Below are positions 16,381-26,240 of a stretch of 34,158 nucleotides of DNA, piece by piece. The position numbers and the translations under genes were made by a program. The stretch comes from Geodermatophilus chilensis (GTDB lineage: Bacteria > Actinomycetota > Actinomycetes > Mycobacteriales > Geodermatophilaceae). Positions within the stretch are counted from its first letter, which is position 1. The number at the start of each line of letters is the position of its first letter. Where the stretch lies: contig NZ_NVPT01000038.1 of the NCBI RefSeq assembly GCF_002802985.1, positions 1-34,158 of the forward strand. The letters run 5' to 3'. Below the pieces are notes generated by a model. That model was not told the DNA's origin, did not search any database, and was given only the letters and a program-made list of their open reading frames with translations.

Positions 16381-17382
16381 ATGAGCGACGCGATGGTCGT
16401 CGAGGGTCTGGTGAAGCGCTTCGGCGCGACCACGGCCCTCGACGGGGTGGACCTGACCGTGGCCGAGGGCTCCGTCCTCGGGCTGCTCGGTCCCAACGGC
16501 GCGGGCAAGACGACGGTGGTGCGCATCCTCACCACCCTGCTGCGGGCCGACGCGGGGCGGGTCCGGGTGGCCGGGCTCGACGTGGTGGACGACGCCGACG
16601 CGGTGCGCGCCTCGATCGGGCTCACCGGCCAGTACGCCGCCGTCGACGAGTACCTCACCGGTCTGGAGAACCTCGAGATGGTCGGGCGGCTCTACCGGCT
16701 CAGCCGGCGCGAGGCGCGGGTGCGGGCCGGCGAGCTGCTCGAGCGCTTCGACCTCACCGGCGCGGCCGACCGGCCGGCCAAGACCTACTCCGGCGGCATG
16801 CGCCGGCGGCTCGACATCGCCGCCTCGCTCATCGCCCGGCCGCGGATCCTCTTCCTCGACGAGCCGACGACGGGCCTGGACCCGCGCAGCCGGCTGGGCA
16901 TGTGGGAGTTCATCGCCGACCTCGCCGACGGCGGGACGACGATCCTGCTGACCACGCAGTACCTCGAGGAGGCCGACCGGCTGGCCGACCGGATGGTCGT
17001 CATCGACCGGGGGCGGGTCATCGCCCGCGGCACCGCCGACGACCTCAAGGACCAGGTCGGGGGCCAGCGGCTGGAGCTCACCGTGCGCGACGCGGTCGAC
17101 CTCGGCGAGGTGGCCCGCCGGCTGCGGCCGCTGGGGGTCGACGAGCCCCGGCTGGACGCGTCGACGCGGCGGCTCTCGCTGCCGGTCAGCGGGGGCACCG
17201 ACGCCCTCGCCGAGGCGCTGCGGGTGCTGGCCGGGGCCGGCGTGGAGGTCCTCGACGTGGGGCTGCGTCGTCCCGACCTCGACGACGTCTTCCTCGCCCT
17301 CACCGGCCACGCCGCCGAGGACGAGGACCGCACGGGGGCCGGCGACCGGACGCCGGTGGGCGCAGGGGAGGGGGCGGCGTGA
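16381..17382 (+). CDS. DrrA-type ABC transporter ATP-binding protein
   Basis: This 333-residue ATPase has Walker A LGPNGAGKTTV (36-46), a Q-loop LTGQYAAVDEYLTGLENL (81-98, characteristic of the daunorubicin-resistance DrrA branch), signature YSGGMRRR (136-143), Walker B RILFLDEPTTGLDP (155-168) and the switch region TTQYLEEAD. After the nucleotide-binding domain comes the C-terminal DrrA-type extension (GGTDALAEALRVL..., LRRPDLDDVFLALTG). Its stop overlaps the permease start by four bases. DrrA partners energise drug or lipid export (for example phthiocerol dimycocerosate or anthracyclines). The cargo is unknown and no biosynthetic cluster is adjacent. Confidence 0.93.
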   Translation: MSDAMVVEGLVKRFGATTALDGVDLTVAEGSVLGLLGPNGAGKTTVVRILTTLLRADAGRVRVAGLDVVDDADAVRASIGLTGQYAAVDEYLTGLENLEMVGRLYRLSRREARVRAGELLERFDLTGAADRPAKTYSGGMRRRLDIAASLIARPRILFLDEPTTGLDPRSRLGMWEFIADLADGGTTILLTTQYLEEADRLADRMVVIDRGRVIARGTADDLKDQVGGQRLELTVRDAVDLGEVARRLRPLGVDEPRLDASTRRLSLPVSGGTDALAEALRVLAGAGVEVLDVGLRRPDLDDVFLALTGHAAEDEDRTGAGDRTPVGAGEGAA

Positions 17383-18188
17383 CCGCGTTCGGTACGGCGG
17401 TGGCCGACGGGCTGACCATCACCCGCCGCAACCTCATCAAGATCAAGCGGGTGCCCGACCTGATCGTGTTCGCGACGCTGTCGCCGATCATGTTCGTGCT
17501 GCTGTTCCGCTACGTCTTCGGCGGCGCGATCGGCGGGCTGCCCCCGGGCATCTCCTACGCGGAGTTCCTGCTGCCGGGGATCTTCGCGCAGACGGTCGTC
17601 TTCGGGTCGACCACGACTGGGGCGAGCATCGCCGAGGACCTGCAGAAGGGGCTCATCGACCGGTTCCGCTCACTGCCGATGGCCCGCTCCGCCGTCCTGG
17701 TGGGGCGCACCATCGCCGACCTCGGCCTCAACGCCATCTCCATCGCGGTGATGGCACTGACCGGGCTGGTCGTCGGGTGGCGGATCAACTCCTCGCTCGG
17801 CGAGGCGGTCGGCGGCTTCCTGGTGCTGCTGCTGTTCGCCTACGCCATCTCGTGGCTGATGGCGGTGGTCGGGCTGCTGGTCCGGACGCCGGAGGTGGTC
17901 AACAACGCCAGCTTCATCGTGATCTTCCCGCTGACGTTCGTGGCCAGCACCTTCGTCCCGCTGGAGACATTCCCGTCGGTGCTGCGCACCTTCGCGGAGT
18001 GGAACCCGATGTCGGCGGTGACCCAGGCGGCGCGGGAGCTCTTCGGCAACATCCCGGCCGGCGCCCCGGTGCCCGACGCGTGGTCGCTGCAGAACCCGGT
18101 GCTCTACACGGTCATCTGGACGGCGCTCATCCTGGCCGTCTTCGTGCCCCTGTCGGTCCGGCTCTACCAGCGCACCTCGACGAGATGA
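17379..18188 (+). CDS. DrrB-type ABC-2 permease
   Basis: This 269-residue membrane protein of the ABC-2 family has about six hydrophobic helices. A conserved first cytoplasmic stretch with LTITRRNLIKIKRVPDLI leads into helix 1, and GISYAEFLLPGIFAQTVVF is the family's EFLLPGI motif. DLQKGLIDRFRSLPMARS is the cytoplasmic coupling loop, and TFVPLETFPSVLRTFAEWNPMSAV lies near the last loop. GTG 17379 overlaps the ATPase stop, so the two are translationally coupled and form one exporter. A terminator follows the stop by 11 bases. Confidence 0.91.
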   Translation: MTAFGTAVADGLTITRRNLIKIKRVPDLIVFATLSPIMFVLLFRYVFGGAIGGLPPGISYAEFLLPGIFAQTVVFGSTTTGASIAEDLQKGLIDRFRSLPMARSAVLVGRTIADLGLNAISIAVMALTGLVVGWRINSSLGEAVGGFLVLLLFAYAISWLMAVVGLLVRTPEVVNNASFIVIFPLTFVASTFVPLETFPSVLRTFAEWNPMSAVTQAARELFGNIPAGAPVPDAWSLQNPVLYTVIWTALILAVFVPLSVRLYQRTSTR

Positions 18189-18199
18189 GCTGAGTAGCT

Positions 18200-18235
18200 C
18201 CACCCCAGGCCGGGGACGACTCCTGGCCGGGGTGG
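18200..18235 (+). terminator. Terminator of the ABC exporter operon
   Basis: Seven-base outer arms (18200-18206 and 18229-18235) continue, after a one-base bulge, through a GGCC/GGCC inner stem to a short loop. It lies directly downstream of the permease stop. Confidence 0.65.
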
Positions 18236-18244
18236 ACCGGTCGC

Positions 18245-18341
18245 GGGGCCCGGAGGGTCCCCGGCCGGGACACGGGCAGCGGCTCCACGGCGGTGAGGGA
18301 TCGCTCCTGGCCGCGGTGCGGTCCGGAGGACCGCAGTGTCA
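18245..18341 (+). repeat. 97-base dispersed repeat, copy 1
   Basis: This copy matches 20450-20546 in the same orientation. The first 18 bases are identical, the middle 10 bases (GCAGCGGCTC) are identical, and the last about 35 bases differ by one base in a hairpin loop. The 3' part folds as an 8-bp stem (TGCGGTCC / GGACCGCA). The copy ends 11 bases before the ATG of the M3 peptidase, so it also forms that gene's upstream region. Confidence 0.8.
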
Positions 18342-18352
18342 TCGTGGGGGCG

Positions 18353-20419
18353 ATGAGCGCCGTCCCTGCTTCCGCCGCCCCGTCCGCCGACAACCCGTTG
18401 CTGGAACCGTCCCGGCTGCCGCTGCAGTTGCCGCCCTTCGCGGAGATCACCCTCGAGCACTGCCGCGAGGCGATGCTGGCCGGGATGGCCGAGCAGCGCG
18501 CCGAGGTCGCCGCCATCGTCGGGTCGTCCGAGCCGCCGACCTTCGACGACACCGTCGTCGCGCTCGAGCGGTCGGGCCGGCTGTACCGCCGCGCCGGTGC
18601 GGTGTTCCACAACCTCGCCTCGTCGGTCGCGACCGACCGGCTCCGCGAGATCGAGCGGGAGCTGGCCCCGCTGGAGTCGGCGCACGCGGACGCGCTGCGC
18701 CTGGACCCCGCCCTGTTCGCCCGCATCGACGCCGTCCACGCGCAGCGGCACGCGGTGGGCCTGGACGCCGAGGCGGTCCGGCTGGTGGAGCGCTACCACC
18801 TCGACTTCGTGCTCGCCGGCGCGCGGCTCGACGAGGCCGGCCGGGCCCGGCTGACCGAGCTCAACCGCGAGCTCTCCGAGCTCTCGACGACGTTCGGGCA
18901 GAACCTGCAGCTGGCCACCGAGGCCGCCGCGGTCGTGGTGACCGACGCCGCCGAGCTCGACGGGCTGAGCCCCGAGGAGGTCGCCGCGGCGGCCCGTGCC
19001 GCCACCGACCGCGGGGTCGACGGCTTCCTCATCCCGCTGCTGCTGCCCACCGGCCAGCCGGTGCTGGCCAAGCTGCGCGACCGCGAGCTGCGCCGGCGGG
19101 TGTTCGAGGCCTCGGTGGGCCGGGCGTCGGGCGGCGCGCACGACAACGGCCCGGTCGCCGTCCGCATCGCCCGGGTGCGTGCCGAGCGGGCCCGGCTGCT
19201 CGGCTTCGACACCCACGCCGACCTGGTGCTCGCCGACCAGACCGCGGGCAGCACCGAGGCGGTCGACGCGATGCTCGCCCGGATGGTCGGCCCGTCGTTG
19301 GCCAACGCACAGGCGGAGGCCGCCGCGCTGGGCGAGGTCGCGGCGCGGGACGGCGTCGCCGAGCTGGCCCCCTGGGACTGGGCCTTCTACAGCGAGCGGG
19401 TGCGCGCCGAGCGGTACTCGGTCGACAGCACGGCGCTGCGGCCCTGGTTCGAACTGGACCGGGTACTGGTCGACGGCGTCTTCGCCGCCGCCGAGCGCCT
19501 CTACGGCTACCGCTTCACGCCGCGGCCGGACCTCGCCGGCTACCACCCCGACGTCCGGGTCTGGGAGGTCACCGACGCCGACGGGCAGACGATCGGCCTC
19601 TACCTCGGCGACTTCTACGCCCGTGAGGGCAAGCGCGGCGGGGCGTGGATGAGCTCCTTCGTCACCCAGTCGCGGCTCCTGGACACCCGGCCGGTCGTCG
19701 TGAACAACCTCAACGTGACCCGCGGCGCCGACGGGCAGCCCACGTTGCTGACCCTCGACGAGGTCAACACGCTGTTCCACGAGTTCGGCCACACGCTGCA
19801 CGGCCTGAGCTCCGCCGTCACCTACCCGCGCTTCGCCGGCACCAGCGTGCCGCGGGACTTCGTCGAGTTCCCCAGCCAGGTCAACGAGATGTGGGCGCTG
19901 TGGCCGGAGGTCCTCGCCGGGTACGCGCGGCACGTCGAGACGGGTGAGCCACTGCCGGCCAGCGTCGTCGAGGCGATCGAGGCCGCGCAGCTGTGGGGCG
20001 AGGGGTTCGCGACGCTGGAGTACCTGGCGGCCACGCTGCTCGACCAGGCCTGGCACCGGATCACGCCCGAGACCGAGGTGGGCGACCCGCAGGAGTTCGA
20101 GCGCGCCGCGCTCGAGGCGGCCGGCGTCGCCTACGACCTGGTGCCGCCGCGCTACCGGACGACGTACTTCCAGCACGTCTTCGCCGGGGGCTACGCGGCC
20201 GGCTACTACTCCTACATCTGGTCGGAGGTGCTCGACGCCGACACCGTGGAGTGGTTCAAGGAGAACGGCGGCCTGCGCCGGGAGAACGGCGACGTGTTCC
20301 GGTCGCGGCTGCTGTCCGTCGGCGGGTCGGTGGACCCGCTGGAGGCCTTCCGCGCGGTCCGCGGCCGGGACGCCGACCCGATGCCGCTGCTCCGCCGCCG
20401 CGGGTTGTTGTCGGCCTGA
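18353..20419 (+). CDS. M3-family metallopeptidase, dipeptidyl carboxypeptidase/oligopeptidase type
   Basis: This 688-residue cytosolic zinc peptidase of family M3A (Dcp/OpdA/thimet oligopeptidase) trims short peptides. The N-terminus NPLLEPSRLPLQLPPFAEIT is typical of Dcp-like members. The gluzincin site is LFHEFGHTLHG (HEFGH at 476-480), and the third zinc ligand E505 is in FVEFPSQVNEMW. The late YRTTYFQHVFAGGYAAGYYSYIW segment contains the substrate-binding His and Tyr residues. The length is normal for the family. ATG 18353 has a GGGGGC purine run just upstream. The gene is bracketed by two direct copies of a 97-base repeat. Whether it is a carboxydipeptidase or an endo-oligopeptidase cannot be told here. 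Confidence 0.93.
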   Translation: MSAVPASAAPSADNPLLEPSRLPLQLPPFAEITLEHCREAMLAGMAEQRAEVAAIVGSSEPPTFDDTVVALERSGRLYRRAGAVFHNLASSVATDRLREIERELAPLESAHADALRLDPALFARIDAVHAQRHAVGLDAEAVRLVERYHLDFVLAGARLDEAGRARLTELNRELSELSTTFGQNLQLATEAAAVVVTDAAELDGLSPEEVAAAARAATDRGVDGFLIPLLLPTGQPVLAKLRDRELRRRVFEASVGRASGGAHDNGPVAVRIARVRAERARLLGFDTHADLVLADQTAGSTEAVDAMLARMVGPSLANAQAEAAALGEVAARDGVAELAPWDWAFYSERVRAERYSVDSTALRPWFELDRVLVDGVFAAAERLYGYRFTPRPDLAGYHPDVRVWEVTDADGQTIGLYLGDFYAREGKRGGAWMSSFVTQSRLLDTRPVVVNNLNVTRGADGQPTLLTLDEVNTLFHEFGHTLHGLSSAVTYPRFAGTSVPRDFVEFPSQVNEMWALWPEVLAGYARHVETGEPLPASVVEAIEAAQLWGEGFATLEYLAATLLDQAWHRITPETEVGDPQEFERAALEAAGVAYDLVPPRYRTTYFQHVFAGGYAAGYYSYIWSEVLDADTVEWFKENGGLRRENGDVFRSRLLSVGGSVDPLEAFRAVRGRDADPMPLLRRRGLLSA

Positions 20420-20449
20420 GAGCCGACACGTCCGGTCGTGACGAGTGGG

Positions 20450-20546
20450 GGGGCCCGGAGGGTCCCCGCGAGGAGCGACGCAGCGGCTCAGCGGCGGTCG
20501 GGGACGGCACGTGGCCGCGGTGCGGTCCGGTAGGACCGCAGTGTCA
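20450..20546 (+). repeat. 97-base dispersed repeat, copy 2
   Basis: This is the second copy of the element at 18245-18341, in the same orientation, starting 31 bases after the M3 peptidase stop. Its last bases touch the 3' end of the convergent RNHCP gene. The terminal hairpin has an enlarged loop (GGTA instead of GGA) with both arms conserved. Confidence 0.8.
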
Positions 20547-20870
20547 GAGCCAGGGGAGGGACAGGACGACGTCGAGGTCGTCGGGGCCGTCGCCCTCGCG
20601 GACCAGCCGGTTGGGCTGGCGGTGGCCGCACGCCGTGCAGCGGTGGACCACCTGCCAGCCCTTGCCCGACTTCTCCACCAGGCCGATCGGCTCCATCGGC
20701 GCCTGACACTCACTCGCCCGGTCACCGGGGAGGTCGTCGACGTGCAGCGACCACAGGCACACCGGGCAGTGGTTGCGGTAGTGCCCGTCGGTGTTGGCCG
20801 GTACCGCCGACCCGCAGTGCACGCAGGCGAACCCGGTGTTCTCCGCCCGCCGGGAGCGGACGGGGCTCAC
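20544..20870 (-). CDS. RNHCP-domain zinc-ribbon protein
   Basis: This protein of 108 residues has two Cys-x2-Cys pairs in the N-terminal half (FACVHCGSAV and RNHCPVCLWSLHVD) and another late (HRCTACGHRQPNRL). The string YRNHCPVCLWSLHVDD is the defining motif of the RNHCP domain. A zinc-binding fold is therefore likely. The domain is often annotated only by its motif and the function is not known; nucleic-acid binding is a guess. It starts with GTG 20870, 13 bases after the greA stop on the same strand, so it is probably the second gene of a greA operon. Its 3' end abuts repeat copy 2. Confidence 0.85.
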   Translation of the reverse strand: MSPVRSRRAENTGFACVHCGSAVPANTDGHYRNHCPVCLWSLHVDDLPGDRASECQAPMEPIGLVEKSGKGWQVVHRCTACGHRQPNRLVREGDGPDDLDVVLSLPWL

Positions 20871-20883
20871 GGTCGAGCCCCGG

Positions 20884-21387
20884 TCAGGGGACGAACGGCT
20901 CGACGGCGACGACGTCGACGGTGATGTCGCGGCCGTTGGGCGCCTGGTAGGTCACCGTCGTCCCGGGCTCGGCGCCGAGGATGGCCGAGCCGAGCGCCGA
21001 CTCGGGGGAGTAGACCTGCAGCCCCGTCGTCCCGGCGATCTCCCGCGAGCCGAGGAGGAACTTCTCGGTCTCGTCGTCGCCCTGGAAGCGGATGGTGATC
21101 ACGGTGCCGGTGGCGGCGTGCGTCGCCGTGGTGGGCGCGTTGCCGACGCGGGCCTTCCGCAGCAGGTCCTCCAGCTGGCGGATGCGGGCCTCCTGCTTGC
21201 CCTGCTCGTCCTTGGCGGCGTGGTAGCCGCCGTTCTCGCGCAGGTCGCCCTCCTCGCGGCGGGCGTTGATCTCGGCGGCCATGGCCGGACGGCCCGCCAC
21301 CAGCTGGTCGAGCTCGGCCTTCAGCCGGTCGTGGGCCTCCTGGGTCAGCCAGACGCCCTGGTCCTGCTCGTCAGTGGGGGTGGACAC
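20884..21387 (-). CDS. greA: Transcription elongation factor GreA
   Basis: This 167-residue factor inserts into the RNA polymerase secondary channel and stimulates cleavage of backtracked RNA. The N-terminal coiled coil (WLTQEAHDRLKAELDQL onwards) carries the catalytic acidic tip in REEGDLRENGGYHAAKDEQ. The C-terminal FKBP-like domain includes GTVITIRF, EKFLLGSRE, YSPESALGSAILG and GTTVTYQAPNG. GTG 21387 has AGGAG seven bases upstream, which decides the start. It is divergent from mca, the same arrangement I recall for mycobacterial greA/mca. A strong GC hairpin lies in its leader. Confidence 0.96.
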   Translation of the reverse strand: MSTPTDEQDQGVWLTQEAHDRLKAELDQLVAGRPAMAAEINARREEGDLRENGGYHAAKDEQGKQEARIRQLEDLLRKARVGNAPTTATHAATGTVITIRFQGDDETEKFLLGSREIAGTTGLQVYSPESALGSAILGAEPGTTVTYQAPNGRDITVDVVAVEPFVP

Positions 21388-21410
21388 GGCAGTGCTCCTG
21401 AAATGTCGGT

Positions 21411-21436
21411 GGCCGCTCCCCGTCCGGGGAGCGGCC
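21411..21436 (-). promoter_or_regulatory. Hairpin in the greA leader
   Basis: Perfect 12-base arms (21411-21422 and 21425-21436) are separated by two bases and lie 24 bases upstream of the greA start. In the minus-strand sense the stem is followed by ACCGACATTTC and then the Shine-Dalgarno. A TANNNT (TACGTT) lies just upstream on that strand, so the hairpin would be at the very 5' end of the transcript. It may attenuate greA or protect its mRNA. Confidence 0.5.
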
Positions 21437-21601
21437 GCGTTCAGAACGGCCAACGTAACACCGTCGGCCGGGGCGGTGTTCCGCTCCGGCCCGGTCTCGG
21501 TTGCGGAACGCGAGCGTACCGGGCAGTGACGCGCGCCACGAACACCCGATCGAGGGGTTCGACGGCGGCGGACCGTCGTACGGGCGGGGGATGATGTGCC
21601 G

Positions 21602-22489
21602 GTGACCGAAGCAGACCCGTTGCGCCTGCTCGCCGTGCACGCCCATCCCGACGACGAGTCGAGCAAGGGTGCCGCGACCATGGCGAAGTACGTCGCGGAA
21701 GGCGCCCGCGTCATGGTGGCCACCTGCACGGGGGGTGAGCGCGGTTCGGTGCTCAACCCGGCGCTGGACCGGCCCGACGTGTGGGAGCGCCTGCCGGAGA
21801 TCCGCCGAGAGGAGATGGCCCGGGCGCGGGAGATCCTCGGCGTCGAGCAGGAGTTCCTCGGTTTCGTGGACTCCGGCCTGCCCGAGGGCGACCCGCTGCC
21901 GCCGCTGCCCGAGGGCTGCTTCGCGCTGGTGCCGACCGAGGAGGCGGCCGCGCCCCTGGTCGAGCTGATCCGCCGGTTCAAGCCGCACGTCATCACCACG
22001 TACGACGAGCGCGGCGGCTATCCGCACCCCGACCACATCAAGACCCACGAGGTCTCGGTGCACGCCTTCGAAGCGGCCGGCGACCCCGACCGCTACCCCG
22101 GGCTCGGGGAGCCGTGGCAGCCGCTCAAGCTCTACTACCACATGGGCTTCACGCTGCCCCGTACGCGGGCGCTGCACGAGGCGATCCTCGCCTCGGGCAA
22201 GGAGTCGCCCTACGCCGAGTGGCTGGAGAACTGGGACCCCGACCGGGACCTGTCGCACCGGGTCACCACCAAGGTGCCGTGCGCGGAGTACTTCGCCGTC
22301 CGGGACGCCGCGCTGATCGCGCACGCCACCCAGATCGACCCGAACGGCCGCTGGTTCGCCTGCCCGCTGGAGGTCCAGCAGCGGGTCTGGCCGACCGAGG
22401 ACTACGAGCTGGCGCGGTCGGTGGTCGACTCGCCGGTGTCCGAGGACGACCTGTTCGCCGGCGTGCGCAGTGAGGTGGTGGTCCGATGA
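21602..22489 (+). CDS. mca: Mycothiol S-conjugate amidase
   Basis: This 295-residue zinc amidase cleaves mycothiol S-conjugates to release a mercapturic acid for export and GlcN-Ins for recycling. The metal motif [10 protein letters not shown] (11-20) supplies H15 and D18, and the third histidine is H145 in [28 protein letters not shown] and [21 protein letters not shown] are Mca-type features that separate it from the GlcNAc-Ins deacetylase MshB. The start is GTG 21602 (GTG 21596 is an alternative). The product implies that the host makes mycothiol, hence Actinobacteria. The next gene overlaps by four bases. Confidence 0.94.
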   Translation: MTEADPLRLLAVHAHPDDESSKGAATMAKYVAEGARVMVATCTGGERGSVLNPALDRPDVWERLPEIRREEMARAREILGVEQEFLGFVDSGLPEGDPLPPLPEGCFALVPTEEAAAPLVELIRRFKPHVITTYDERGGYPHPDHIKTHEVSVHAFEAAGDPDRYPGLGEPWQPLKLYYHMGFTLPRTRALHEAILASGKESPYAEWLENWDPDRDLSHRVTTKVPCAEYFAVRDAALIAHATQIDPNGRWFACPLEVQQRVWPTEDYELARSVVDSPVSEDDLFAGVRSEVVVR

Positions 22490-22812
22490 CGGAGTTCCTG
22501 CTGCTCGCCGCCGAACAGCAGCTGCCCGAGGACGTCGGCAAGGCCGGCCCCATCGGTGCGCTGCTGACCCTGCTGCTGTTCATCGCCATCCTGCTGCTGG
22601 TGAAGTCGATGACCACCCACCTCAAGCGGGTGCCGCGCAGCTTCGACCCCGAGGACGACGGTCCGCGGGTCGTCGTCCCCGACACCCCGGCCGAGCTGGT
22701 CGACCCGCGCCCCGAGCCCGGGCAGGAGCTGCTCGACACGCTGCGGCGGGCGCCCCGGGCGATCGAGGGGCCGCGACGCGACGACGGCCGGCCGGGCCCT
22801 GCCGCGGGCTGA
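22486..22812 (+). CDS. Small membrane protein coupled to mca
   Basis: This 108-residue protein starts at the ATGA overlap with the mca stop. It has a short N-terminal stretch, one clear membrane helix ([20 protein letters not shown], about residues 24-43) and a charged cytoplasmic tail ([16 protein letters not shown]) ending in a Pro/Arg-rich disordered region. A small membrane protein directly after mca is conserved in Actinobacteria (recalled: M. tuberculosis Rv1083). The function is unknown. A part in detoxification or in anchoring Mca at the membrane is possible but is only inferred from position. Confidence 0.85.
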   Translation: MTEFLLLAAEQQLPEDVGKAGPIGALLTLLLFIAILLLVKSMTTHLKRVPRSFDPEDDGPRVVVPDTPAELVDPRPEPGQELLDTLRRAPRAIEGPRRDDGRPGPAAG

Positions 22813-22836
22813 CCGGCCGGCCGTCGCCCGAGGGCA

Positions 22837-23400
22837 CTACCAGCGGTGGGCGACGTCGATCACCAGCCGTGGCGTGTCGTCGGAGTGCGGCGTGCCCGCG
22901 ACGGTGAAGACGCGGAACGGCAGCCGGGCACGGACGCCGAGGGCCAGCGTGGTCGAGCCCTCGAACGAGCCGGCGTAGGCGACCTGCCGGAAGGTGCGGT
23001 ACCCGGCGACGTCGACGACCTCCCGCGGGTCGACCGGCCGGAACGTCGGCCGTCCCTGCTCGTCGTACGCCGGTGCGTGCACGACGACCTCGAGGTCCGC
23101 GGCGCCGCGCACCGGCACCGGGTGGCCGGAGCCGTCCTGCCGCACGACCGGCACGTACCGGACCGAGTACGAGCCGAACCCGGTGTCCTCGCCACCCACG
23201 TCGACGACGAGCCGGTCGAAGCAGGCGTGCCGTCCCGCGCGGACGTCGTAGACCCTCTCCCGGTCCCCGGCGTCGGCCGCCTCCGGCTGTGAGCCCCAGG
23301 TGATCCCGCAGTAGGGACTCGCACTCGCCGGAGCGGGCGCGACCACCCCCAGCGTGGCGAGGGCGGAGACGGCGAGGGCGAGGAACCGGGTCCGGTTCAT
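22837..23400 (-). CDS. Secreted AMIN-like-domain protein
   Basis: This 187-residue exported protein has a signal peptide (MNRTRF, then LALAVSALATLGVVAPAPASA, cleavage before SPYC). The mature part resembles the actinobacterial AMIN-like domain: paired cysteines (SPYCGITWGSQ and GRHACFDRLVVDV), SVRYVPVVRQDGSG, TFRQVAYAGSFEGSTTLALGV, PFRVFTV and a terminal PRLVIDVAHRW strand. Such domains are beta-rich and probably bind cell-wall or surface ligands (inference). ATG 23400 has GAGGAGG six bases upstream, which is the best Shine-Dalgarno in this part of the window. It converges with the mca operon, with 24 bases between the stops. Confidence 0.82.
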   Translation of the reverse strand: MNRTRFLALAVSALATLGVVAPAPASASPYCGITWGSQPEAADAGDRERVYDVRAGRHACFDRLVVDVGGEDTGFGSYSVRYVPVVRQDGSGHPVPVRGAADLEVVVHAPAYDEQGRPTFRPVDPREVVDVAGYRTFRQVAYAGSFEGSTTLALGVRARLPFRVFTVAGTPHSDDTPRLVIDVAHRW

Positions 23401-23631
23401 GGCGGGCCTCCTCTGGGACGGTGCCGATGGCAGGATCCGCCCCCCGGGCACCGGCCCACCATGGGCGTCGACATGTCGACTCGACGAACCGTGCGGCACG
23501 CGTGGGCAGTGGTTGACAAGGTGTTCCGGCGCGCCTCGCACCTGCCGGTGGCGAACCGTGCTAATGGCTCGTCCGGGTGACCCCGTGACCACGGTCCGGC
23601 GCTGCCCGCCGCCCCCGGGGGAGATCCCGGG
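23401..23631. promoter_or_regulatory. Divergent intergenic region
   Basis: These 231 bases separate two divergent starts. A perfect 14-base palindrome GTCGACATGTCGAC lies at 23467-23480 and could be an operator. A TTGACA hexamer lies at 23513-23518 on the plus strand, without a well-placed -10. TAATGG at 23561-23566 is another possible -10 without a clear -35. Nothing else is recognised. Confidence 0.3.
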
Positions 23632-24177
23632 ATGGCCCAGCGACGGCACGACCCCGAGCAGCGCGTTCCTCCGCCGGGGTTCGGCCGCTTCGGCACCCGC
23701 ACGCTCGAGGTGGCCGAGAACGTCGTCTACGCCGGCATCGCGCTGCTGCTCGTGCTGGCGGCGCTGGCCCTGCTGGTGCTGGCCGGCCGGACGGCGTGGT
23801 CGCTGACCGGAGACCTGTCGCAGGCGCCGATGCTCGAGCTCCTCGACGTCCTGCTGCTGGTCTTCATCGTGGTGGAGCTGCTGTTCGCCGTCCGGACGAC
23901 GGTCGAGAAGCGCGAGCTGGTCGCCGAGCCCTTCCTCGTCATCGGGATCATCGCCTCGATCAAGGAGATCGTCGTGCTGTCGGTCGAGGCGGCCGGCGTC
24001 GTCGGCGAGGGCGCGGGGTTCCGCGACCGGATCACCGAGATCGCCGTCCTCGGCGTGCTGGTCCTGCTGCTGGGGGCCACCTCCTGGCTGCTGCGCCGCA
24101 AGGAGCGGGAGCCGGACGAGGGGGAGGGCGGCGACCCGATCTCGGCGCCGGAGCGTGCCGCGGAGCCGCCCGGGTAG
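23632..24177 (+). CDS. PsiE-like phosphate-starvation-inducible membrane protein
   Basis: This 181-residue protein has four membrane helices: VVYAGIALLLVLAALALLVL, LLDVLLLVFIVVELLFAV, LVIGIIASIKEIVVLSV and ITEIAVLGVLVLLLGATSW. The order and the motifs RTTVEKRELVAEPFLVIGIIASIKEIV and the terminal RRKEREP match the PsiE family (PF06146). The family is named from phosphate starvation induction in E. coli, and its activity is unknown. The N-terminus is soluble and polar and the C-terminus is acidic. The DUF255 gene starts nine bases after its stop, so they may be cotranscribed. Confidence 0.83.
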   Translation: MAQRRHDPEQRVPPPGFGRFGTRTLEVAENVVYAGIALLLVLAALALLVLAGRTAWSLTGDLSQAPMLELLDVLLLVFIVVELLFAVRTTVEKRELVAEPFLVIGIIASIKEIVVLSVEAAGVVGEGAGFRDRITEIAVLGVLVLLLGATSWLLRRKEREPDEGEGGDPISAPERAAEPPG

Positions 24178-24186
24178 CCAGCGGGT

Positions 24187-26184
<1,998 letters not shown>

Positions 26185-26202
26185 CCCGGCCGCGGCGGCT
26201 TA

Positions 26203-26231
26203 CCGTGTAAGTGTGTAATCACCTCACACGG
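26203..26231 (+). promoter_or_regulatory. Operator-like inverted repeat before the RHH-like gene
   Basis: CCGTGTAAGTG (26203-26213) and CACCTCACACGG (26220-26231) form an imperfect inverted repeat around TGTAAT. Two TGTAA words overlap it. It lies directly before the Shine-Dalgarno GGGAGG of a gene for a possible ribbon-helix-helix protein, so it may be an autoregulatory operator that would block the start region. Confidence 0.5.
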
Positions 26232-26240
26232 GAGGCTGTC

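Noticed and set aside
23513-23566. A sigma-70 promoter made of TTGACA (23513) and TAATGG (23561)
   Set aside because: The 42-base gap is far too long for a -35/-10 pair. Each may be functional alone but this cannot be supported.
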